From positions 18,051-82,050 of the forward strand of contig CBIHPC010000006.1 in NCBI GenBank assembly GCA_966211305.1: DNA of 64,000 nucleotides, in the 5' to 3' direction. Source of the DNA: Niastella sp966211305. GTDB taxonomy: Bacteria > Bacteroidota > Bacteroidia > Chitinophagales > Chitinophagaceae. The translations under genes were made by a program, and so were the position numbers. Below the pieces are notes generated by a model. The model had not been told where the DNA came from, searched no databases, and saw only the letters and a list, made by a program, of their open reading frames with translations. Positions 1 to 7,349 of this stretch are shown piece by piece. Each line of letters starts with the position of its first letter. Position 1 is the first letter of the stretch.

Positions 1-10
1 CAGGCCCCGC

Positions 11-44
11 CTTGTCAACCCGTCAACATGTTAACTTATCAACT
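11..44. repeat. Octamer word array (GTCAAC type)
   Basis: Four consecutive 8-bp words ending in GTCAAC, GTTAAC or ATCAAC in strict 8-bp phase, just upstream of the first gene. The same word family recurs at 1507-1536, 1656-1703 and 8687-8818. The left border may lie outside the window. Confidence 0.75.
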
Positions 45-52
45 TACTTTTG
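45..52 (+). promoter_or_regulatory. Putative Bacteroidota -7 promoter element
   Basis: TACTTTTG matches the TAnnTTTG -7 consensus known for Bacteroides-type primary sigma factors. It lies 15 bp before the ATG at 68 and directly follows the octamer array. No convincing -33 TTTG was found at the usual distance. Confidence 0.45.
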
Positions 53-67
53 TAAAAATATTCCTGT

Positions 68-595
68 ATGCAATTTGAACTTGAAAAAGCAATACCGGTG
101 TTGGAAAGAACACCATTGGTGATCGAGTCGCTATTATACGGCCTCGACGATGAATGGGTCCACAGCAATGAAGGCGGCGATTCCTGGACGCCCTTCGAAA
201 TTGTAGCGCATTTGGTGCATGGTGAAAAAACGGATTGGATCCCGCGAACACAGGTCATCCTTGGCGAAGGCAGCAAGGAGTTCACCCCTTTTGATATGGA
301 AGGCCATATAAAAGAAGGCAGGGGAAAAACACTGCCGCAGTTGCTCGATGAATTTAAAGGGTTGCGAAAAGAAAACCTCGCGCAATTGAAAGCCGTAGAA
401 ATTTCTCCCGATATGTTGAATAATACAGGTATTCATCCTATTCTCGGCGAGGTAACTTTACGGCATTTACTGGCAGCGTGGGTGGTACACGATATGACGC
501 ATATTCATCAAATAAGCCGCGTGATGGCAAAACAATACGAAGAAGCCGTTGGTCCATGGAAACAGTTTATGGGTGTGCTGGGCGGAAAGAGATAG
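68..595 (+). CDS. DinB-fold family protein (DinB_2-like)
   Basis: A 175-residue protein resembling the DinB/YfiT-like four-helix-bundle superfamily, whose members bind a divalent metal through three histidines and include thiol transferases. Candidate ligands are H48/H51 in the N-terminal helix and H141, H145 and H147 in the C-terminal VVHDMTHIHQ segment. There is no signal peptide, so it is probably cytoplasmic. The start is supported by the -7-like element just upstream. The TAG stop merges directly into a word array (AGATAGTTAAC). The substrate is unknown. A second, clearer YfiT-type homologue is encoded at 4908-5432. Confidence 0.8.
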   Translation: MQFELEKAIPVLERTPLVIESLLYGLDDEWVHSNEGGDSWTPFEIVAHLVHGEKTDWIPRTQVILGEGSKEFTPFDMEGHIKEGRGKTLPQLLDEFKGLRKENLAQLKAVEISPDMLNNTGIHPILGEVTLRHLLAAWVVHDMTHIHQISRVMAKQYEEAVGPWKQFMGVLGGKR

Positions 596-649
596 TTAAC
601 GTGCCGATGTGCTAATTTGCTGATGTGCTAATATGCTAATGAGATACAG
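596..649. repeat. Octamer word array (TGCTAAT type) with ATACAG core
   Basis: The array begins at the stop codon of the preceding gene and holds 8-bp words of the form NTGCTAAT or NTGCTGAT, ending with GAGATACAG at 641-649. That final element is a variant of the G(A/G)(A/G)ATACAG core seen at other arrays in the window. Confidence 0.75.
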
Positions 650-698
650 ATCCCCGGCTTTCGTGATATTGAAAAAAATTTTAAAGCCCGGGTATAGC

Positions 699-740
699 GC
701 TTTCACGTTTGCCGGTTCACGATTGCTGCCGATTCACGAT
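699..740. repeat. Heptamer word array (TTTCACG type)
   Basis: 7-bp words TTTCACG, TTTGCCG, GTTCACG and ATTGCTG follow each other in phase upstream of the TSUP gene. The same word family appears in direct or inverted orientation at 4772-4817, 11746-11775 and 11899-11933. Confidence 0.65.
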
Positions 741-751
741 AAAACAACCGC

Positions 752-1510
752 ATGACCCTTTTTCTTCTTTGTGTATTTGCCTTCCTCGCCGGCTTCACTG
801 ATGCCATTGCCGGTGGCGGCGGTTTAATTCAAACCCCGGCCGCATTGGTGCTGCTGCCCCAGTATCCGCTGGCCACCGTATTGGGAACGTTAAAAATTCC
901 CTCATTCAGCGGCACCGGTATTGCTACTGTACAATACATCCGCCGGGTACCGGTGAACTGGTTACTGATAGGGTTAATGACCGCTGTTGCCTTCTGCGCA
1001 GCCTTTGCCGGTTCTACCCTGCTTACCCATGTAAACAACAGTTTCATGAAACCGCTGTTGCTTTTTATGCTTGTCATTGTAGCCATCTACACGTTCACCA
1101 ATAAACGGTTTGGCGATCATATAGAAAAAGCACACAGCTTCCGCCAGCAGGTGATCTATTCCTTATTAATTAGTGTGATCATTGGATTTTATGATGGGTT
1201 TATCGGTCCGGGTGCGGGCAGCTTTTTGATCTTATCGTTTATCGGACTAATGGGTTTTGATTTCCTGAAGGCAAGCGCCTATGCCAAGTTCGTGAACCTG
1301 GCCACCAACCTTGGTTCCATAACATTTTTTACACTCACGGGTAAGATCATTTATTCCATTGCCCTCCCTATGGCCATTTGTAATGCATTGGGCGGATGGG
1401 CAGGCGCCCGGCTCGCCATCCTACGCGGCAATGCTTTCATCAGGATCTTCTTTCTCATCGTTGTATGCGCAACTATTATCAGGTTTGCCTATGATGTGTG
1501 GTTTGGTTAG
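752..1510 (+). CDS. TSUP family (TauE/SafE) membrane transporter
   Basis: A 252-residue hydrophobic protein with about seven to eight predicted membrane segments. The N-terminus has the typical TSUP sequence FAGFTDAIAGGGGLIQTPA-like (residues roughly 13-31), and a second glycine-rich motif GFYDGFIGPGAGSF sits near the start of the second half, reflecting the internal repeat of the family. TauE/SafE proteins export sulfite, sulfoacetate or other small organosulfur anions, but the substrate cannot be read from sequence. Located in the inner membrane. The stop codon (GGT TAG) continues into a GTTAAC/GTTGAC word array. It appears monocistronic. Confidence 0.88.
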   Translation: MTLFLLCVFAFLAGFTDAIAGGGGLIQTPAALVLLPQYPLATVLGTLKIPSFSGTGIATVQYIRRVPVNWLLIGLMTAVAFCAAFAGSTLLTHVNNSFMKPLLLFMLVIVAIYTFTNKRFGDHIEKAHSFRQQVIYSLLISVIIGFYDGFIGPGAGSFLILSFIGLMGFDFLKASAYAKFVNLATNLGSITFFTLTGKIIYSIALPMAICNALGGWAGARLAILRGNAFIRIFFLIVVCATIIRFAYDVWFG

Positions 1511-1536
1511 TTAACATGTTGACGAGTTGACAGGGA
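1507..1536. repeat. Octamer word array at stop codon (left arm)
   Basis: GTTAAC/GTTGAC words in 8-bp phase begin at the TAG of the TSUP gene. The orientation is inverted relative to the array at 1656-1703, so the two could pair across the intergenic gap. Confidence 0.7.
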
Positions 1537-1655
1537 TTCCATGTGCAGCAGTATGATAAAATAGTTGAAATGTTGACGGCGCTGAGGCCGGAGTTTAAAA
1601 AGACTGTTAAATTTAAAGAATTTCTTCCCTGCATGCTAAACAGGCATTATTCTTT

Positions 1656-1703
1656 TAACGTTTAACCCTTGTCAACCGGTCAACTTGTTAACTTTTCAAC
1701 TTA
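1656..1703. repeat. Octamer word array (GTCAAC type, right arm)
   Basis: Words of the form NNGTCAAC, NNGTTAAC and NNTTCAAC in 8-bp phase, complementary to the array at 1507-1536. It stops about 25 bp before the tonB start and closely resembles the array at 11-44. Confidence 0.75.
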
Positions 1704-1728
1704 TCTTTAGTATTCAATTATACTGATC

Positions 1729-2607
1729 ATGACGCAGGAATCAGAATCAAAGAAAAATGTACAGGCAGGCAGCTATACCGCACTGGTGTGTGGGCTAATG
1801 CTGGTAATATTCTTTTTTGTAAAATGGGGTATGCCGCCGTTACCTGAGCCGCCTATGGATGAAGGTATTGAAGTGAACCTCGGTAACAGTGATGTGGGTA
1901 TGGGCAATGATCAGCCTTTTGAACCGGGCTCACCTGCTCCTGCCAGCGAGCAAACAGCCTATGTTCCGCCCAAAGCGGAACCGGCAAAAGAAGATGTAAA
2001 AGATATCGAAACCGACGATACAGATGAAGAGGCCCCGGTAATTAAAAAGCCACCGGTTGCAAAACCCGAGGCTACCAAAGTTCCCGAAAAAGAAGTGGTG
2101 AAAAGCAAACCGGTAAGGAACCCGGTTCCGGTTGAAAACCCTGCGCCTCCGGCTCCCCGGGCAAAAGCGGTATTCAAAGGCGTTAATGGAAACGGTACCG
2201 GCGGTAATGAAGCATCTACCTATAAAAAAGGCGGCAGTGAAGGTATTGCGGGCGGCCGTGGCGACCAGGGACAACCCGGCGGTAATCCAGATTCAAAAAA
2301 TTATACCGGTGGCGGCCGTGGTAATTCCGGAATAGGGATCAGGTCGGGCTTAGGTAGCAGAAAAGTAACCAATTGGCCCGGTTTCAGAGATGATTTTAAT
2401 GAAAATGGCAAGGTAGTGGTAGCTGTTAAGTTCGGGCCCAATGGTAATGTACAGGGAGTTGAAATTGTGCCGAGAGGAACTACCGGTGGTTCAAAGCTGG
2501 TAGAAATAGCGAAGAGAAAAGCCCGGGAACTAAAGCTTAATGTCGATGCAAACGCGGCAGAAACGCAGATCGTTACATTCGAAATGAATTTCAAGGTCAC
2601 TAACTAA
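1729..2607 (+). CDS. TonB-like energy transducer, glycine-rich
   Basis: A 292-residue protein with one membrane anchor (about residues 17-33), a long Pro/Lys/Glu-rich periplasmic linker (about 40-150), a Gly-rich stretch (about 155-215) and a C-terminal domain of about 75 residues resembling TonB C-terminal folds. TonB proteins carry proton-motive energy from ExbB/ExbD to outer-membrane receptors. The order tonB then folC is common in Bacteroidota, where exbD often precedes tonB. Here no exbB or exbD lies upstream in the window, and the preceding gene is the TSUP exporter. A strong terminator follows at 2643-2684. Confidence 0.75.
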   Translation: MTQESESKKNVQAGSYTALVCGLMLVIFFFVKWGMPPLPEPPMDEGIEVNLGNSDVGMGNDQPFEPGSPAPASEQTAYVPPKAEPAKEDVKDIETDDTDEEAPVIKKPPVAKPEATKVPEKEVVKSKPVRNPVPVENPAPPAPRAKAVFKGVNGNGTGGNEASTYKKGGSEGIAGGRGDQGQPGGNPDSKNYTGGGRGNSGIGIRSGLGSRKVTNWPGFRDDFNENGKVVVAVKFGPNGNVQGVEIVPRGTTGGSKLVEIAKRKARELKLNVDANAAETQIVTFEMNFKVTN

Positions 2608-2642
2608 GTAAAGCCCAAAACTTACTAATCCATTTATATTGA

Positions 2643-2684
2643 AAAGGTGTGCCGCACTTTCGAAGTGTGGCACACCTTTTTTCA
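2643..2684 (+). terminator. Rho-independent terminator after tonB
   Basis: GGTGTGCCGCACTT pairs with AAGTGTGGCACACC (one mismatch) around a TCG loop, followed by six T residues. An open reading frame for FolC could be extended back through this hairpin from a GTG, which argues that the extension is not translated. Confidence 0.9.
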
Positions 2685-2695
2685 TGGTTTTCTTT

Positions 2696-2703
2696 TAGCT
2701 TTG
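2696..2703 (+). promoter_or_regulatory. Putative -7 element of folC
   Basis: TAGCTTTG fits TAnnTTTG and lies 17 bp before the ATG at 2721 and just after the tonB terminator, so folC probably has its own promoter. Confidence 0.5.
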
Positions 2704-2720
2704 TCGCCCTAATTATACCG

Positions 2721-4010
2721 ATGACCTACGAGCAAGCGACAAACTATCTGTTTACCAGGCTGCCAATGTTCAGCCGCATCGGCGCAGCTGCCTATAAAAA
2801 AGACCTCAGCAATACCATCAGGTTGTGTGCGTACCTCGATAATCCGCATAATAAAATAAAGACCATTCACATTGCCGGAACCAATGGCAAGGGTTCTACC
2901 AGTCATATGCTGGCGGCGGTATTGCAAACGGCCGGTTATAAAACCGGTTTATATACTTCGCCCCACCTGCGCGATTTCAGGGAACGTTTCCGGGTGAACG
3001 GCGAAATGATCGACAAACAATACGTTGTTGATTTTGTAGAACGCATTCAACCCGCCATAGATGAAATAGAACCTTCTTTTTTCGAGATCACCGTGGCCAT
3101 GGCATTCGATTATTTTGTGCGCGAACAGGTAGAGATCGCCGTAATAGAGACCGGTTTGGGCGGAAGGCTTGATTCAACCAACGTTATTACCCCCGAAGTG
3201 TCGGTGATCACCAATATCGGCTGGGACCATATGAACCTGCTGGGCGATACGCTGCCTGCCATTGCTTTTGAAAAAGCGGGCATTATTAAACAGCAGGTAC
3301 CGGTTGTAATAGGAGAAACAGCCGCTGAAACCAGGGAGGTTTTTGAAAAGGTGGCCGTCGAAAAACAGGCGCCCCTGTTCTTTGCCGATAAACAACGATA
3401 TGTAGCTGAATGGAAATACGAACACCATCAGTTATTGATGCAGGTATCGCCTGCCGGTTCCGATGAACGCACCACGTATCAGCTCGACCTCCCGGGTTAT
3501 TATCAGATCAAGAACTGCATTACCGTGCTGGAAGTGGTGTATCATTTGCAAAAAGCCGGGTATAAAATAACCGATGCGCATGTGCACCAGGCATTGAAGC
3601 AGGTAAAAAAACTCACTGGGTTACATGGCCGCTGGGAGGTTATCCATACCAACCCGGTAGTGGTGCTCGATGTAGGCCATAATGAGGACGGCATAAAACA
3701 GATCACCGCACAAATTGAACTAAGCGATCACCAGCATTTGCATATCGTGATCGGACTGGTAAAAGATAAAGAGATAGAAAAGGTATTGGCGCTGTTACCC
3801 AGGGAAGCCACTTATTATTTCACCCGTGCGCAAATACCGCGTGCATTGCCTGAAACGGAACTGGCCGCCCGGGCGCAGGCCATTGGGTTAAGTGGTCATT
3901 CTTATAGCGATGTGAATACAGCCTTGCAGCAGGCGATGAGTAAGGCCGGCAAGCACGATCTGATCGTTGTTTGCGGTAGTGTTTTTGTTGTTGGGGAAGT
4001 GAGTTTATAG
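2721..4010 (+). CDS. folC: Bifunctional folylpolyglutamate synthase/dihydrofolate synthase
   Basis: A 429-residue Mur-ligase-family enzyme that adds L-glutamate to dihydropteroate or to folates using ATP, in the cytoplasm. Visible motifs are the P-loop AGTNGKGST (about residues 54-62), the SPHLRDFRERF segment, ETGLGGRLDSTN (about 148-159), TNIGWDHM, and the C-terminal domain motif VVLDVGHN. Length is normal for the family. The ATG at 2721 is preferred over an upstream GTG at 2649 because the latter lies inside the tonB terminator hairpin and a -7-like element sits at 2696-2703. Convergent with the Nudix gene. Confidence 0.95.
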   Translation: MTYEQATNYLFTRLPMFSRIGAAAYKKDLSNTIRLCAYLDNPHNKIKTIHIAGTNGKGSTSHMLAAVLQTAGYKTGLYTSPHLRDFRERFRVNGEMIDKQYVVDFVERIQPAIDEIEPSFFEITVAMAFDYFVREQVEIAVIETGLGGRLDSTNVITPEVSVITNIGWDHMNLLGDTLPAIAFEKAGIIKQQVPVVIGETAAETREVFEKVAVEKQAPLFFADKQRYVAEWKYEHHQLLMQVSPAGSDERTTYQLDLPGYYQIKNCITVLEVVYHLQKAGYKITDAHVHQALKQVKKLTGLHGRWEVIHTNPVVVLDVGHNEDGIKQITAQIELSDHQHLHIVIGLVKDKEIEKVLALLPREATYYFTRAQIPRALPETELAARAQAIGLSGHSYSDVNTALQQAMSKAGKHDLIVVCGSVFVVGEVSL

Positions 4011-4059
4011 AGTTAAAAAAGCAGCTTTTGAATCTGAGTGTTGAAATACGATATTTAAG

Positions 4060-4171
4060 AACAGGAAATAAGAGGTATGAAGTAGGATGTAAGAAGAGTA
4101 TAATTGTCGAAGCTAATAACTAAGCGCGAGTTTCAACGTTCTGGTTCTTCTTACTTCCTGCCTCCTATATC
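4060..4171. repeat. Inverted pair of heptamer word arrays
   Basis: The left arm (4060-4101) has 7-bp words such as GAAATAA, GAAGTAG, GATGTAA. The right arm (4144-4171) has TTCTTAC, TTCCTGC, CTCCTAT, so the two arms are inverted relative to each other. They lie between convergent folC and the Nudix gene and could act as a bidirectional stem-loop. The same word family occurs at 8413-8615. Confidence 0.7.
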
Positions 4172-4198
4172 GGTTCGTTAAATGAACAGACGAATCAA

Positions 4199-4756
4199 TT
4201 ATAACTTAAGCTCCCCTAATTTCTGCATCGCATAAAACAATGCAGTAACGTGCATGGATTGTATGATCTGGTTATCGCGCAATAATTGTTTTACCTCTTC
4301 CAGTGAAGCCAGGTGAATGTCAATGTCTTCATTATCGTCGAATTCCTGCTCCTTTACTTTTTTGCCGCCGGTTGCCAGATAAAAATGCATCCAGTTATTA
4401 TTGGTGGAAGGGTTGGCGCAGGTTTTACCCAGGTATTCATAGCGGGTGAATGCATAACCGGTTTCTTCCAGCAGTTCACGGGCGATCGCTTCTTCATAAT
4501 TCTTATCGGTATCATCAACACAGCCGCCGGGGATCTCGTAATTCGTGTCCCCTATTCCATGACGGTATTGCCGTTCCAGGATAATCTTTCCGTCTTCTGT
4601 TAACGCCACCGCAGATACCCAGGTTGGGAACTCATACACATAATACGGGGTAACCAGTTTTCCATCGGGTCTTTCGCAGGTATCGTTCCGCACTGTAAAC
4701 CACAGGTCTTTGAATAAATACTCCGATTTGATGGTCTTCCATTTTAGATCTCTCAT
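4199..4756 (-). CDS. Nudix hydrolase (ADP-ribose pyrophosphatase-like)
   Basis: A 185-residue Nudix-fold protein. Nudix enzymes hydrolyse nucleoside diphosphates linked to other groups, often ADP-ribose in this size class. The YEIPGGCVDD segment followed by RELLEETGY gives the second half of the Nudix box (REUXEEXGU) intact. The first half is unusual: the expected G-x5-E-x7-R spacing has Asp near the Glu position and one extra residue, so metal binding should still be possible but the box is not canonical. The N-terminal beta-strand region resembles NudF-type proteins. Substrate not assignable. Single gene with a promoter region containing heptamer repeats. Confidence 0.88.
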   Translation of the reverse strand: MRDLKWKTIKSEYLFKDLWFTVRNDTCERPDGKLVTPYYVYEFPTWVSAVALTEDGKIILERQYRHGIGDTNYEIPGGCVDDTDKNYEEAIARELLEETGYAFTRYEYLGKTCANPSTNNNWMHFYLATGGKKVKEQEFDDNEDIDIHLASLEEVKQLLRDNQIIQSMHVTALFYAMQKLGELKL

Positions 4757-4771
4757 TGTTCAGTATTTTTA

Positions 4772-4904
4772 TCGTCAAACGTCAATCGTGAAACGGCAAA
4801 CGTGAAACGTGAAAACCTTATACCAAAAATTTTTTTCGACAGCCACGAAAGCCGGCCATCTGTATTCAATTATCACATCATCAAATTATCACCTTATCAA
4901 ATTG
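4772..4904. repeat. Heptamer array and octamer array in one gap
   Basis: 4772-4817 has six in-phase 7-bp words (CGTCAAA, CGTGAAA, CGGCAAA). 4859-4904 starts with a CTGTATTC core and continues as 8-bp words (AATTATCA, CATCATCA, CCTTATCA). The second array ends at the stop codon of the downstream minus-strand gene. The two word lengths coexist in one 150-bp gap. Confidence 0.75.
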
Positions 4905-4907
4905 AAT

Positions 4908-5432
4908 TTACCATCCCTTGCGTTCACGCAGCGAAGTAATGTGCGCCACATGGTGCCGGCCGTGCCAGCTGTATGAACCCAGCAGGTAATATAACGACAT
5001 TTCTTTTTTGCTTTCAGGATGGTAAACCGAGCGGTTGTTCCAAACGTCTGCAGGCAAATTTAAGATAGCCGAGTGCCAGCGGGTATGTAATGCGTATAAC
5101 AACGTAATGGAAATATTGATGGGCACTGCATTTACATCATTCAGGTTGGCCCATAACGCTTCCTCGTATGGTTTTATCGTCGGTTTGTCTTCCGTTAAAC
5201 CCAGTTTGAAACGGATGTAAGCGTTCATATGGCTGTCGGCCACATGGTGCACTACCTGTTTCACCGTCCAGCCGCCTTCGCGGTAGGGCGTGTTCAGCTG
5301 TTTTTCGTCCAGGTTTTCAATGGCCATTTCCAGTAAACCCGGTAAGAACTGAATATCCTGCAGCCATTCGCGTTTTTGTTTGTCGGAAAATGGTTGCGGT
5401 TCGTATTTGCCGATGGGATAACGTAGATCCAT
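4908..5432 (-). CDS. YfiT-like DinB-fold thiol transferase / putative metal hydrolase
   Basis: A 174-residue protein of the YfiT/BstA-like branch of the DinB superfamily, known from Bacillus as bacillithiol transferases and often annotated as metal-dependent hydrolases. The start MDLRYPIGKY is typical of YfiT proteins. Likely metal ligands are within VVHHVADSHMN (H62, H63, H68) and the C-terminal WHGRHHVAHI (H157, H160, H161, H164). Cytoplasmic, no signal peptide. Whether this organism makes bacillithiol cannot be seen here. Flanked on both sides by word arrays. Codes for a different subgroup from the DinB gene at 68. Confidence 0.85.
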   Translation of the reverse strand: MDLRYPIGKYEPQPFSDKQKREWLQDIQFLPGLLEMAIENLDEKQLNTPYREGGWTVKQVVHHVADSHMNAYIRFKLGLTEDKPTIKPYEEALWANLNDVNAVPINISITLLYALHTRWHSAILNLPADVWNNRSVYHPESKKEMSLYYLLGSYSWHGRHHVAHITSLRERKGW

Positions 5433-5433
5433 A

Positions 5434-5608
5434 ATGTGCTTATTTGCTAATGTGATAATGAAATACAGTATGAAGTTAATGTGATAATGAGATAATGTGA
5501 TAATTTGATAATGAAATACAGTTGAAAGAGCAGGCTGTGGTAAAATTATAAGAAACCCGATATGGAACCACTAGCCAATTAGCTCATTAGCACATTAGCT
5601 AATTATTC
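5434..5608. repeat. Inverted octamer arrays with two GAAATACAG cores
   Basis: 5434-5524 contains 8-bp words (GTGATAAT, GAGATAAT, TTGATAAT, TTGCTAAT) interrupted and ended by two copies of GAAATACAG. 5571-5608 contains the inverted words (AATTAGCT, CATTAGCA, AATTATTC). The last words encode the C-terminal Asn-Asn and the TAG stop of the ABC ATPase gene on the minus strand. Confidence 0.8.
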
Positions 5609-6363
5609 TCCCGAAGTGCGTGTCCCGTCAAATGAATGAACACATCTTCGAGGTTGGCTTTTTTTACTTCTTTGGGGCGTTCAAAACCGGTGGCTACCAG
5701 GTCATCGATGAGTTTATCGGGCGTGGCCAATGCAATGATCTTTCCCGAGTCGATGATGGCAATGCGATCGCACAACACTTCGGCTTCATCCATGTAGTGA
5801 GTGGTGATGATAACGGTAGTGCCTTTGGCCCTGATACTTTTAATGAGGTCCCACAAATTGCGGCGCGCCTGTGGATCGAGGCCGGTAGTTGGTTCATCGA
5901 GGAAAATGATCTTAGGGTCATTGATAAGCGTGGTAGCTATTGAAAAGCGTTGTTTTTGTCCGCCGCTGAGGTCCTTGAACTTGCTTTTGGCTTTGTCTTC
6001 GAGGTTCACCATTTTCAGCAGATCGCGCGGGTTGATCGTACGATTGTACAAACCGGCGAACAGGTCGATCAGTTCAACCAGGTTCAATCCGGGATAGAAA
6101 CCCGAGGTTTGTAATTGTACGCCGATAAGTTGTTTTATGGAATTTTGTTCTGTATCGAGGTTGAAGCCGCTCACGATCACCTGGCCGGAGGTTTTTTCGC
6201 GCAGCGTTTCTATGATCTCGAGCGTTGTTGATTTGCCGGCGCCATTGGGGCCCAGCAAACCGAAGATCTCACCTTCAATAACATCAAAGCTGATGCCTTT
6301 TACCGCTTCGAACTGTCCGTAGTTTTTTTTCAGGTCCTTTACTGAAATAATCACCTTGCTCAT
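5599..6363 (-). CDS. ABC transporter ATP-binding protein (CcmA/DrrA type)
   Basis: A 254-residue ATPase subunit. All motifs are present: Walker A GPNGAGKST, Q-loop region LIGVQLQTSG, signature LSGGQKQR, Walker B KIIFLDEPTTGLD, and switch histidine in TTHYMDEAE. The closest general class is the COG1131 family, which energises ABC-2 type permeases for drug or polysaccharide export. No permease gene is adjacent, so its partner is elsewhere. ATG at 6363 is chosen over a GTG eight codons upstream because AGGAAAGG, a Shine-Dalgarno-like sequence, precedes it. The final codons lie in a repeat array. Confidence 0.93.
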   Translation of the reverse strand: MSKVIISVKDLKKNYGQFEAVKGISFDVIEGEIFGLLGPNGAGKSTTLEIIETLREKTSGQVIVSGFNLDTEQNSIKQLIGVQLQTSGFYPGLNLVELIDLFAGLYNRTINPRDLLKMVNLEDKAKSKFKDLSGGQKQRFSIATTLINDPKIIFLDEPTTGLDPQARRNLWDLIKSIRAKGTTVIITTHYMDEAEVLCDRIAIIDSGKIIALATPDKLIDDLVATGFERPKEVKKANLEDVFIHLTGHALRENN

Positions 6364-6497
6364 TGGCCTTTCCTGTATTTGGGCCACAAGATAGCGTGAA
6401 AGTTTGATACAGAGGGGGCCGGAGTTATTTAAGTGCGGGGGCCGGTTGGTTCTTTTGCAGCACTTAATTAAATTGTTTCTATTGTGCGTGTAAATGG

Positions 6498-6624
6498 CTG
6501 TTACAGGTTGCAGGGAGCCGGTTACCGGTTTCCTGTTGCCGGGCCATGAATGTCGATCATTCTACCTGTAGTTGGGGACTTCGAATTTTTTGCCTGGTAA
6601 CCGGGGCCCGGTAACTGGTAACTC
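6498..6624. repeat. Heptamer word arrays (GGTTACC type)
   Basis: 6498-6546 carries 7-bp words GGTTACA, GGTTGCA, GGTTACC, GGTTTCC. 6595-6624 carries GGTAACC and GGTAACT words in the inverted sense, ending at the TAG stop of the CAP-domain gene. Between them lie about 50 bp without recognisable features. Confidence 0.7.
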
Positions 6625-7202
6625 TATTTAGCAAAGATCTGCGTAAAGTACAGCTGGTTCTGCATATTACGGGTAACCCCGATACCGGTGTATTTGAAAT
6701 TGCCTTCCATGTTCTTCCGGTGTTCAGTGCTTTTTATCCAGCCGCTGACGACCGCCTTAGCCGACAGGTTCCCATATGCCACATTTTCGCCTACAATTGT
6801 GGCGCCGGGCACTTTCTCCTGAATATATTTTATGCGGAACGATAAGCCCTGGTGGCCAAATGGAATGCGGTGGGTACCCATATCCATACTGTGGCGGCGC
6901 GCCTGGTATTCGATGGCGGCGTTGTTTTGTAGTGGCGCCAGTTTCTTTGTTTTACGGTAATCGTTTACCAGGCCAAGGATCTGGCGCTCAAGACCAGGCG
7001 CCAGGTTGGCCTCCACAACGGGCGTAGAAGGCGTTACGACCACCTTTTTTTCTGAAGTTGTTTTGGTGCTGCCCGCTTTGCCGGCAGATCCGCCGCTTGT
7101 GGTGGAACCTGTTGGTTTGGTTGACTCACAACCAACGATTGTTAAAAATATGCTAATGAAAATTGTACAAATGCTTATATATCTACACATATCCCGTTTC
7201 AT
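6624..7202 (-). CDS. CAP-domain (SCP/PR1, YkwD-like) lipoprotein
   Basis: A 192-residue lipoprotein with signal sequence and a lipobox TIVGC (Cys about residue 25), a Ser/Gly/Thr-rich linker (about 28-60) and a CAP domain from about residue 70. Visible CAP features are the helix with LGLVNDYRKTKKL, ARRHSMDMGT, VGENVAYG and the HRKNMEG segment. Bacterial CAP proteins are secreted or cell-surface proteins of mostly unknown function. It has no partner gene; the downstream gene is separated by repeats. Confidence 0.88.
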   Translation of the reverse strand: MKRDMCRYISICTIFISIFLTIVGCESTKPTGSTTSGGSAGKAGSTKTTSEKKVVVTPSTPVVEANLAPGLERQILGLVNDYRKTKKLAPLQNNAAIEYQARRHSMDMGTHRIPFGHQGLSFRIKYIQEKVPGATIVGENVAYGNLSAKAVVSGWIKSTEHRKNMEGNFKYTGIGVTRNMQNQLYFTQIFAK

Positions 7203-7247
7203 GAAATGGCTTTGACTGCAGCAAAGCTAATACTATACCAGAAATGA

Positions 7248-7349
7248 AGCTGAAAGCCTAAAGGCTAAAGCTAAAAGCGGAATACAGCTGTACTTTTCAG
7301 ACATTAAGCTGTATTCCGCGTTCTGTATTTGCTTTCGGCTTTAGGCTTG
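7248..7349. repeat. Inverted heptamer arrays with ATACAG hairpin
   Basis: The left arm has words GCTGAAA, GCCTAAA, GGCTAAA then GCGGAATACAGCT. The complementary AGCTGTATTCCGC follows at 7307-7319, giving a 13-bp perfect hairpin. Then CTGTATT and words TTGCTTT, CGGCTTT lead to the stop of fbp, which lies in the array (TAA at 7341-7343). The words match those at 63899-64000. Confidence 0.85.

Noticed and set aside
2649..2720. N-terminal extension of FolC from a GTG at 2649
   Set aside because: It reads through the stem and T-tract of the tonB terminator and precedes the -7-like element, so it is unlikely to be translated.
5434..5608. Insertion sequence or MITE in the gap
   Set aside because: No target-site duplication or transposase is seen, and the words differ from those in other gaps, unlike copies of one element.
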